The notes beneath the pieces are model-generated. The model did not search any database. It worked only from the letters and a program-made list of their open reading frames with translations, and was not told the origin of the DNA. From assembly GCA_026991005.1 (NCBI GenBank), contig JALXCH010000512.1, positions 1 through 12,635 on the forward strand: DNA of 12,635 nucleotides. Direction: 5' to 3'. The position numbers and the translations under genes are program-made. Below are positions 8,013 to 12,635 of this stretch, one piece after another (within the stretch, counting starts at the first letter, position 1; each line of letters starts with the position of its first letter). The stretch is from Calditrichia bacterium. Its GTDB lineage: Bacteria > Calditrichota > Calditrichia > RBG-13-44-9.

Positions 8013-8418
8013 GGGACTAACGGAACAGAGGACTCCGAGTTCAGGGGGTTAGGGAAAATGGGATGCGTAACACGATATCCGGGAATTCCGGCGGTGCAAA
8101 ATAAGAATTTTTTGGTAGTTGATTGTATTGTTGTACAGTTTTCCCTAATGTGAAACGAAGAATAGCTCTGGAGAAAAATTTGAAAAAAGATATGAATGAG
8201 TTTCAAAAGGAAAATTGGGAGACATGGGATTGTTTGAGTGAGATGGTTGCTCGTTAAAACTGGCTCTTTAGTGAAGGGATTATGAGAGTAAATTGTGTTT
8301 TGGGGGGAGGGACGGAGAAAATTCAGCGAAATTGTTGGAAACATTTTTTAACGCATTTTGATATTTAGATTTGGATTGTAATAATGTTAGTTTAAAATAA
8401 AATTAAAAGAGGTTTACT
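8013..8418. other. Gene-free stretch after the ligase
   Basis: No supported gene is seen. A 35-codon frame at 8150-8257 (+, GTG start) has no ribosome-binding site and no recognisable sequence. A long minus-strand frame across 7985-8344 is low-complexity and runs into the ligase gene. Base composition drops to A+T-rich here, marking the edge of the accessory region. Confidence 0.4.
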
Positions 8419-8597
8419 GTGACCAAGATTGAGCAGGTCATTTCTTCAATAGAATCCCTGTCTGAGCAAAAATTTGGAAGATTAAGAGATTGGGAAAAAT
8501 AGGACGGGCAAATAGAGAGGGATTCGAATGCCGGGAAATTAGATTAATTGAGGAAACTTTCACTGAAAAAGAAAAAGGCAAATTAAAAGAGATATAA
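8419..8597 (+). pseudogene. Decayed antitoxin of a RelE-type module
   Basis: A GTG at 8419 with AGAGGT 5 nt upstream opens a frame reading TKIEQVISSIESLSEQKFGRL, then RDWEK and a TAG stop at about 8500. The same frame continues DGQIERDSNAGKLD, and one frame over it ends LIEETFTEKEKGKLKEI with a stop at 8595-8597. Together these match, as I recall it, the common 60-75-residue antitoxin that reads ...LrdWfxekDWexWDrqIexDsxaGKLdfLxEEAlxekkkGklrel. Compared with that family, a few residues after RDW are missing, the Trp before Asp has become TAG, and a base is lost after GKLD. These changes together make the gene dead. It abuts the toxin remnant (TAA followed directly by ATG), the usual order in this pair. 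Family match is from memory. Confidence 0.72.
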
Positions 8598-8700
8598 ATG
8601 CATCGGACAACAGATCGATTTTGGAAGCGTTTTGATGATTTGTCTAATAATATTCAAAAAAACATTTGATGAGATTAAAACTGAAGTAGAATTAAAAAGT
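8598..8700 (+). pseudogene. Decayed RelE/ParE-type toxin, N-terminal fragment
   Basis: ATG at 8598 starts MHRTTDRFWKRFDDLSNNIQ and stops at 8667-8669 after 23 codons. This is the N-terminus of the RelE/ParE-superfamily proteins that follow the antitoxin above (typically KTTxRFWkxfdxLPxxvQxxAxxxyxlfkxnPxHPSLxFK, about 85-95 residues). One frame over, FDEIKTEVELKSKKTK continues to about 8710, consistent with a frameshift in the A-run at 8656-8662. The conserved middle and C-terminus (HPSLxFK, the RALG-like strand) are absent, so the toxin is both frameshifted and truncated. Loss of antitoxin and toxin together fits harmless decay of the module. Confidence 0.68.
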
Positions 8701-8705
8701 AAGAA

Positions 8706-8775
8706 AACAAAGAGACGCTGCACCTAACCTCATTTCCACTGAATTCTCTGGAGGTAAGGAGTTTGGTTAGTGGGC
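8706..8775. repeat. attC-like inverted repeat after the dead TA pair
   Basis: AACAAAG (8706-8712) is followed by CGCTGCAC (8716-8723). CTAACC (8724-8729) pairs exactly with GGTTAG (8765-8770), and inside them TTTCCA pairs with TGGAGG using wobble. ACCTAAC fits the RYYYAAC end of integron attC sites, but the partner GTTAGTG fits GTTRRRY only in part. A motif like its left part recurs at 9509-9523. An integron recombination site is one reading; a plain hairpin is another. Confidence 0.3.
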
Positions 8776-8848
8776 TTGAAGTAGGAAAAAAGAGTAAAAA
8801 TATTTAGAGGTAATTTATAGACTAATTTATACTTGTAGGAGTGATACC

Positions 8849-9088
8849 ATGAATCAAATAGAAGCATATGAGGTAAAAGCTGATATATCTAAATTGCTTG
8901 ATAAAGTCTCTAAAGGTGAAAAAATCATTATAACCAGGCATGGTGTTCCTGTTGCCATATTATCTCCGTATAGCGATGAAAATAAATATGCATCTTCTAA
9001 AACCATCGAGCGGTTAAAGCAATTTAGAAAAGATAAGAAATTGCAAGGACTCAATTTAAAAACTTTGATCGAAACCGGGAGAGAATAA
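8849..9088 (+). CDS. Phd/YefM-type antitoxin of a VapC-like module
   Basis: A 79-residue antitoxin. Residues 7-40 (YEVKADISKLLDKVSKGEKI, then ITRHGVPVAILSP) are the Phd/YefM fold (PF02604), which dimerises, binds the operon's own promoter and represses it. The charged C-terminus (KQFRKDKKLQGLNLKTLIETGRE) is the part expected to wrap around and block the toxin. AGGAG lies about 8 nt before the ATG. Its TAA overlaps the toxin ATG by one base (TAATG), so the two are translationally coupled. The gene is clearly A+T-richer than the ligase gene upstream, as is usual for mobile TA modules. Family assignment is firm; autorepression is inferred from the family, as no palindrome stands out upstream. 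Confidence 0.85.
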   Translation: MNQIEAYEVKADISKLLDKVSKGEKIIITRHGVPVAILSPYSDENKYASSKTIERLKQFRKDKKLQGLNLKTLIETGRE

Positions 9089-9510
9089 TGCAGCATGCAA
9101 TTGTAATTGATAATTCTGTTGTAATGTCCTGGTGCTTTGCTGATGAGGCAAACCAATATGCTGATAATGTTTTGGAGTCTTTAAAGTACGTACGTGCGCA
9201 TGTTCCGTACCTTTGGCCTTTAGAAGTAGGAAATGTATTAGTAGTTGCTGAGAAAAGAGGAAGATTAAAATTTATGGAGAGCATTCAGTTTTTGGAGCTG
9301 CTTTCTGAATTACCTATTGATATTGAGGAACAATTTTCTGAAAAAATAATGAGGAGTATTTTTATGTTAGCACGTGAAACTCAATTATCCACATATGATG
9401 CCTCGTATTTAGAGTTGGTTATAAGAAAAAATTTACCTTTAGCAACGTTAGACAAAGCTTTATTGCGGGCAGCTAAAAAATTCAATATTGAAATTTACAA
9501 AAAAGCATAA
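9088..9510 (+). CDS. VapC-like PIN-domain toxin
   Basis: A 140-residue PIN-domain ribonuclease. The acidic residues that bind Mg2+ are all present: Asp8 in VIDNSVV, Glu46 in PLEVGNV, Asp104 in STYDASYLELV and Asp122 in LATLDKAL. VapC toxins cleave tRNA or rRNA when freed from their antitoxin; the target here cannot be read from the sequence. The gene is of normal length with an intact frame, so the module looks functional. It starts on the A of the antitoxin stop codon with GGGAGAG about 6 nt upstream. Its stop TAA is immediately part of the TAACAAAG motif described for 9509-9526. Confidence 0.9.
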   Translation: MQHAIVIDNSVVMSWCFADEANQYADNVLESLKYVRAHVPYLWPLEVGNVLVVAEKRGRLKFMESIQFLELLSELPIDIEEQFSEKIMRSIFMLARETQLSTYDASYLELVIRKNLPLATLDKALLRAAKKFNIEIYKKA

Positions 9511-9526
9511 CAAAGCGGTGCACTAA
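9509..9526 (+). repeat. Second copy of the AACAAAG-CG(G/C)TGCAC motif
   Basis: AACAAAG (9509-9515), CGGTGCAC (9516-9523) and TAA follow the toxin's stop codon directly. Compared with 8706-8727 this copy lacks three bases in the middle and has G for C at one place. An inverted pair, TATTTCAAT near 9532 and ATTGAAATA near 9584, follows. The end of a coding sequence running into TAACAAAG is what integron cassettes show, but no complete partner arm is visible. Confidence 0.3.
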
Positions 9527-9750
9527 ATCACTATTTCAATGAGCTTTCAGTGTGTGTATTATCGGACGATAACCTTAATATTAAATATTGAAATAATGGA
9601 ATATGAGTAATACTCTGAAAGAAATAAAAAGATTGGTTAAAGAAGGAAATTGGAGAAGTGGCGATTTGAAATAATTACCTATTGATGGACAAAACGCCGG
9701 ATTTTAATATATGATTATTTTATCTTTTGGATTGGTGAAAGGACAAGTCA
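9527..9750. other. Spacer between TA modules
   Basis: A 23-residue frame at 9603-9674 (+) reads MSNTLKEIKRLVKEGNWRSG and stops soon after. It faintly recalls the start of small DUF4258-like proteins but has no ribosome-binding site and no continuation, so it is at most a remnant. Nothing else was recognised. Confidence 0.25.
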
Positions 9751-10026
9751 ATGGAAGAAATAACATTTAAAGTGAAGTTGCCGCCCGATTTACTGCGGTT
9801 TGGATACGACAAGGAGCGTATACAAGACAATGTAAAAGAGTGGGTGGTATTGTCTTTATTTACAGACCATGTGATTTCATCGGGGAAAGCGGCGAAATTG
9901 CTTGGCATTTCGCGCGTGGAATTTCTGAAGTTACTTCGGAAGCGGGGTATTGCTTACGTTGATTACTCACCACAGGAATTGGAAGATGAGTTTGCGGCAG
10001 TGGAGAGAATGAAACTGGATGAGTGA
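9751..10026 (+). CDS. UPF0175 family antitoxin
   Basis: A 91-residue protein with the shape of UPF0175 (PF03683): an N-terminal beta strand and amphipathic segment (TFKVKLPPDLLRFGYDKERI), a helix with KEWVVLSLF, then a helix-turn-helix at residues 43-67 with SSGKAAKLLGISRVEFLKLL. The C-terminal acidic tail (QELEDEFAAVERMKLDE) is the likely toxin-binding part. Members sit next to DUF3368 PIN proteins and are taken to be their antitoxins and probable DNA-binding repressors, and this one does: its TGA at 10024-10026 is 6 nt from the toxin ATG. AAGGA lies about 7 nt before the ATG. Its G+C content is higher than that of the VapC-type pair before it, suggesting a different origin. Confidence 0.85.
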   Translation: MEEITFKVKLPPDLLRFGYDKERIQDNVKEWVVLSLFTDHVISSGKAAKLLGISRVEFLKLLRKRGIAYVDYSPQELEDEFAAVERMKLDE

Positions 10027-10032
10027 GTGAGC

Positions 10033-10521
10033 ATGATTGTTGTATCCAATACGACGCCGCTGATAGGACTAGCATCCGTAGGTCAGTTTAAATTATTGAG
10101 AAAGCTGTTTGGTGAAATTTATATTCACCAGGCTGTGTACAATGAAGCGGTGGTTTTTGGACGAGAGCAAGGTGAAGCCAAGCGGGAAGTATCAGGGGCA
10201 AAATGGGTGAAGGTTAAGGAAGTAAAAGACCATTTGGCGGTAGAGGTTCTTCTCGATGAACTTGATTTGGGAGAAGCTGAGAAAATTGTATTGGCGCGAG
10301 AAATCAATGCGGATTGGGTACTAATGGACGAGAAGAAAGGGCGGCGAAAGTTGGACCAGCTTGGATTGCAAAAAATTGGTACAGTAGGAATATTGTTGAA
10401 AGCGAAAGAAATGGGTTATATTAAGACGCTTCGACCCGAATTGAACCGGCTGCGGGAGAATGGGTTTAGCATCAGTCAACGAGTAATAGATGCAGTTTTA
10501 AAACAGGCAAATGAGAAGTGA
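10033..10521 (+). CDS. DUF3368 PIN-domain protein, probable toxin
   Basis: A 162-residue member of the DUF3368 branch (PF11848) of the PIN superfamily. It opens MIVVSNTTPLIGLASVGQFK; the usual start of this family is MIVVSDTSPL or MIVVSNTTPL, so ATG at 10033 is preferred over the GTG at 10027 that touches the antitoxin stop. The first PIN aspartate is Asn6 here, a change common in this family. Glu38 (VYNEAV), the LDLGEAEKI segment with Glu81 and Asp99 (VLMDEKKGRR) provide the other acidic positions. The C-terminal 40 residues (GYIKTLRPELNRLRENGF and on) are the family's helical extension. The frame is intact. Nuclease activity is expected from the fold, but the altered first residue leaves doubt. 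Confidence 0.83.
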   Translation: MIVVSNTTPLIGLASVGQFKLLRKLFGEIYIHQAVYNEAVVFGREQGEAKREVSGAKWVKVKEVKDHLAVEVLLDELDLGEAEKIVLAREINADWVLMDEKKGRRKLDQLGLQKIGTVGILLKAKEMGYIKTLRPELNRLRENGFSISQRVIDAVLKQANEK

Positions 10522-10734
10522 ATCTTAAAGCCATGCTGCCCAACACCGGTTACACCCGGGCGCAGTTTCGCAGGCTCTGAACCATGGTAGGTAAACTTAA
10601 TCTTTTTTCAGAAAACAGACGATGGATAAACGGTGCGGATTTTATCATTATGGCTATAGTTAAAGTTGTACGAATTGCCAGAAACTGTGAGAGGGTGATG
10701 CTTACATTATGATTAAAAAATATTTTGAGGCATT
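10522..10734. other. Spacer with one small open frame
   Basis: The first 60 nt (about 10530-10580) are G+C-richer than what surrounds them and contain GCCCAACACCGGTT, which I could not assign. A 42-codon frame at 10584-10712 (+) reads MVGKLNLFSENRRWINGADF and goes on through a hydrophobic-basic stretch to MLTL. It has only a weak CAGG upstream and no known relatives that I recognise, so it is recorded but not called as a gene. Confidence 0.3.
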
Positions 10735-11178
10735 ATGAAGATATATTTAGATGTTTGCTGTCTAAATCGTCCATTTGACGATCAAACACAAGATAGAATT
10801 AGATTGGAAACAGAAGCAATTTATATCATTTTGAAGTTTATAGAAAGAGGACGATTTATTTTATTAAATAGTGATATAATTTTATATGAAGTGGAAAAGA
10901 TTTCTGACTTAAAGAGAAAAAATAGTATAAGAGTAATTTTATCTAAAGCTAAATATTTTATAGCTCTTAATGAAGATATTTTAAAACGGGGATATGAGAT
11001 TCAAAAAATAGGTATAAAATCATATGATGCTCTTCATCTTGCAAGCGCAGAATACGGAAGAGCTAAAATTTTTCTTACCACTGATGATAAATTATTAAAA
11101 ATTGTACAAAATAATTTAAATAAAATTCATGTAAAGGTACAGAATCCATTAAATTGGATATTGGAGGTATTAAAATGA
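10735..11178 (+). CDS. PIN-domain putative toxin, first gene of a toxin-first pair
   Basis: A 147-residue PIN protein of the group beginning MKIYLDVCCLNRPFDDQTQD. The metal-binding acids are visible: Asp6, Glu52 in LYEVEK, Asp98 in SYDALHLA and Asp117/118 in FLTTDDKLL, so a Mg2+-dependent RNase is likely. TGAGG lies 6 nt before the ATG. The gene is very A+T-rich, more so than the preceding pair. The TGA stop overlaps the ATG of the next gene (ATGA), so the two are translated together. The order is toxin then antitoxin, the reverse of the two modules before it. Classification as a toxin rests on the fold and the coupled small neighbour; target and toxicity are not known. Confidence 0.8.
   Translation: MKIYLDVCCLNRPFDDQTQDRIRLETEAIYIILKFIERGRFILLNSDIILYEVEKISDLKRKNSIRVILSKAKYFIALNEDILKRGYEIQKIGIKSYDALHLASAEYGRAKIFLTTDDKLLKIVQNNLNKIHVKVQNPLNWILEVLK
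11163..11168 (+). promoter_or_regulatory. Ribosome-binding site inside the PIN gene
   Basis: GGAGGT ends 6 nt before the ATG at 11175 and lies within the last codons of the PIN gene. It decides the start of the small downstream gene over the TTG at 11154, and gives the partner its own strong initiation besides coupling. Confidence 0.85.
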
Positions 11179-11390
11179 AAACTCAATTAGATATGTCTTT
11201 AGTAGAACTTCAAAATAAAGGTTATCGAGTATTACAAGAAAATTTAGGTATAGTAGGTATGTTAAAATTCTTACAACAATTTGATATGGGTTCCGGTAAT
11301 TATACAAAAGAGAGGGAAGAATTATTAGGAAACCCAACAATTGATGAGATTAAAGCTGAATTAGAATTAATAAAAAAAGTAAAAAAATAA
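11175..11390 (+). CDS. Small helical protein, putative antitoxin of the PIN gene
   Basis: A 71-residue protein with no signal peptide or membrane segment. It starts MKTQLDMSLVELQNKGYRVL and carries the conserved-looking GIVGMLKFLQQF, then GSGNYTKEREELL and a helical acidic-basic end (IDEIKAELELIKK). I recall small proteins with this LGxxGMxxFLQQFxxGxGDYTxER pattern beside PIN genes of this same type in many bacteria, without an established name. Together with the 4-nt overlap, this makes an antitoxin role likely but unproven. No DNA-binding motif is evident, so autoregulation may differ from that of the other modules. The stop TAA runs into TAACAACTTGCA, a loose echo of the motif after the VapC gene. 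Confidence 0.72.
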   Translation: MKTQLDMSLVELQNKGYRVLQENLGIVGMLKFLQQFDMGSGNYTKEREELLGNPTIDEIKAELELIKKVKK

Positions 11391-11564
11391 CAACTTGCAT
11401 TTTTACTTAACGGAAAGTGGAATGGGTTATTGAGCTTAAAGCATGAAAAAAATTAGCTTAGTCTTTAAAATAATTTAAGCTTGTGATTGGAATTAGGTGA
11501 ATTAAATAAAAGCGTATGAGGTCAGAAATTCCCGATGCCCGGTTAAAAAAGTTGCAATAAAAAA

Positions 11565-11607
11565 CCTCCTCAGGTTAAATTTTATGTGAAAACAAAACCT
11601 GAGGAGG
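11565..11607. promoter_or_regulatory. 12-bp stem that hides the transposase ribosome-binding site and can act as a minus-strand terminator
   Basis: CCTCCTCAGGTT (11565-11576) pairs perfectly with AACCTGAGGAGG (11596-11607), with a 19-nt loop. The right arm contains GAGGAGG, which stands 7 nt before the former start codon of the transposase, so RNA that enters from upstream would fold and block translation. On the minus strand the stem is followed by TTTTTT, the form of an intrinsic terminator. Both readings come directly from the sequence; the function is inferred. Confidence 0.6.
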
Positions 11608-11614
11608 AAAACCA

Positions 11615-12113
11615 ATACCGGAAACTAAATTAAAAAATTTCTTGCATTTTTGTAAGTCTTTTGGTCTGAATTCGGGCACTCGAGCACTTAACACCTCGGC
11701 AAGTCATATTAAGCCAAATAGTTTTCTATATTGGTTTTTGTTTCTCAGTGCTGTTAATGGTAACCGGAGTCTGTTGCAAAGTGATCAATGGGGGCGATTA
11801 GAAGAGGTTAAGCGCTTGTTTCAGTTGAATCGATTTCGCAATTCTCGCTATCGGCACACTGTATTCTCCCAGAGGGATCCTGCGGAAGTGATACCAGTGT
11901 TACTGAACGTTTGAAGGATATTGACAGTAACGATTTGCGGAAAATAAACTACCATGTTGCGGCTCAACTTATAAAGGAAGGTCTTCTTCAGCCTATTGGT
12001 TATCTGGATGGCACAGTCCTGGGACATCGTTATTACAGTGGTTTTGGTTAATGACTCGATGGGGAGATATATTGTTATCGGGTACCGATCCTGTCCCTTT
12101 GGCTTTGAAGTAA
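11615..12113 (+). pseudogene. Degraded DDE-type transposase (IS remnant)
   Basis: Three frames join into one protein. Frame 1 from 11615 reads IPETKLKNFLHFCKSFGLNS and on through FLYWFLFLSAVNGNRSLLQ to EEVKRLF. After a one-base loss near 11815, frame 2 reads SISQFSLSAHC, GSDTSVTERLKDIDSNDLRK and YLDGTVLGHRYYSGF, stopping at 12049-12051. A third frame continues WGDILLSGTDPVPLALK to 12113. The DGT motif (Asp at 12007-12009) is the likely first catalytic acid of an RNase H-like transposase, possibly of the IS4-like kind. The start codon is ATA where a ribosome-binding site expects ATG. The rest of the catalytic domain and the right end are missing. The element is therefore dead in four ways: start, two frameshifts and truncation. 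The family label is tentative. Confidence 0.62.
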
Positions 12114-12209
12114 ATAAGTTATCTGAAATATAGAAATTCTCTTATTATGATAAAGAATTAAGCATAGCATCAGGAATTTCTGATGATTTTGTGTCTGGTG
12201 AAATTTGTA

Positions 12210-12253
12210 TTGTCATACACAAACATGTTTGTGTATATTACGTCATACACAAA
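12210..12253 (+). promoter_or_regulatory. Promoter of the Fic gene covered by a 22-bp palindrome
   Basis: TTGTCA (12210-12215) and TATATT (12234-12239) are 18 nt apart, a good sigma-70-type promoter. Between and over them lies a perfect 22-bp palindrome at 12215-12236, each half ATACACAAACA. One half-site recurs in direct orientation: GTCATACACAAA at 12212-12223 and at 12242-12253. The arrangement is that of an autoregulatory operator; many Fic proteins of this class end in a winged helix, which would be the natural ligand, though that part of the gene is lost. Confidence 0.62.
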
Positions 12254-12269
12254 AAAAGAGTAAGGTAAA

Positions 12270-12465
12270 ATGGTCAAATATTATTTGCCTGACGATTTAC
12301 CAGTTAAAGAACTGGATTATGGTTATCTCATCCGATTTGTGGGGGATGCCAATGCCGAGCTTGCCCGCTATGAATGAAGCAGTGTATCGTAACAAGTTAT
12401 TAATTCAGATATTATCTGTGGGTTTGTTAATGCTGTTTTGTCGAGAGAATGGCTATCGACTCTCC
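12270..12465 (+). pseudogene. Degraded Fic-family protein, N-terminal part
   Basis: ATG at 12270, with AAGG just upstream, starts MVKYYLPDDLPVKELDYGYL, continues IRFVGDANAELARYE and stops at 12375-12377. This is the Fic N-terminal domain (PF13784 type; relatives read YLPxxLPxxxLxwxxLixLxxxAxxALaRyd). Downstream, pieces in two frames continue the family pattern: NEAVYR, then INSDIICGFVNAVLSRE and LSTL, which echo the (K)EAVLSSxIEGTxxTL inhibitory-helix motif. The catalytic HPFxDGNGR motif is not in the window, so the gene is frameshifted and truncated. Fic enzymes add AMP to target proteins; this copy cannot. Confidence is good for the first 34 residues and lower for the rest. Confidence 0.62.
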
Positions 12466-12635
12466 CGGTTATATGGTTCTGTAAAATTGACTTTGTGATT
12501 TGTGGGGGAGATTTTGTTTGAGGACAACTTCTACAATAGGAGCTCCATTGGTCTGGTACAGAGCCGTATCGGAATAAATAGCTATTAAGCCCGAATCCGG
12601 ATATCAAAAGACCACCTAACCAAGGAGTATCACTC
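12466..12635. other. Unassigned right edge
   Basis: No gene can be supported. A minus-strand frame is open for 44 codons between stops (12472-12603; it includes SDTALYQTNGAPIVEVVLKQ) but has no start codon or ribosome-binding site. It may be a remnant or chance. A gene entering from the right cannot be excluded. Confidence 0.25.

Noticed and set aside
8150..8257. 35-codon plus-strand frame with GTG start (MKRRIALEKN)
   Set aside because: No ribosome-binding site; the lysine- and glutamate-rich content is what purine-rich DNA gives in any frame.
7985..8344. 119-codon minus-strand frame beginning MFPTISLNF
   Set aside because: Low-complexity composition from a purine-rich plus strand, no ribosome-binding site, and it overlaps the end of the ligase gene.
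12368..12607. 79-codon minus-strand frame beginning MISGFGLNS
   Set aside because: No ribosome-binding site, it crosses the Fic remnant on the other strand, and it shows no recognisable pattern.

Overview
The window looks like part of a bacterial chromosome from the wider FCB assemblage (Calditrichota, Ignavibacteriota, Marinimicrobia or similar). This is an inference from three things: a secreted SBBP-repeat protein, a large exported HExxHxxGxxH metalloprotease of the DUF5117/DUF4953 type, and intergenic hairpin repeats ending in GAAGAATCTC. Strong Shine-Dalgarno sites (GGAGGT, AGGAGGT) are used throughout, which argues against typical Bacteroidia. The sequence alone does not fix the phylum.

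Layout. Positions 1-661 (minus strand) hold the start of an exported SBBP-repeat protein that runs off the left edge. Its leader contains a perfect 12-bp inverted repeat (701-754). After a gene-free stretch comes a minus-strand rubredoxin-like/FAD-NAD(P)H oxidoreductase fusion (1318-2739) with an in-frame 66-nt duplication in its linker. Next is a minus-strand secreted zinc metalloprotease (2974-5658) flanked on both sides by clusters of the same hairpin repeat (2798-2926 and 5743-5842). A divergent plus-strand long-chain acyl-CoA ligase (6285-8012) closes the conserved, moderate-GC part. These housekeeping-type genes do not form one obvious pathway.

From about 8400 to the right edge the window changes character: A+T-rich, plus-strand, and made of toxin-antitoxin (TA) modules and gene wreckage. 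In order: a decayed antitoxin/RelE-type toxin pair (8419-8700); an intact Phd-type antitoxin with a VapC-like PIN toxin (8849-9510); an intact UPF0175 antitoxin with a DUF3368 PIN protein (9751-10521); a toxin-first PIN gene overlapping a small helical partner (10735-11390); a degraded DDE-type transposase (11615-12113) whose ribosome-binding site lies in a 12-bp stem; and a degraded Fic-family gene (12270-about 12465) whose promoter is covered by a perfect 22-bp palindrome. Two of the TA units are followed by a related AACAAAG...CG(G/C)TGCAC motif, one of them inside an attC-like inverted repeat. This suggests, but does not prove, that the modules arrived as cassettes.

Each intact TA pair is translationally coupled or immediately adjacent, as expected for antitoxin-toxin operons. 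The broken pair, broken transposase and broken Fic gene show an accessory island that gains and loses modules. No rRNA, tRNA or CRISPR array was seen.
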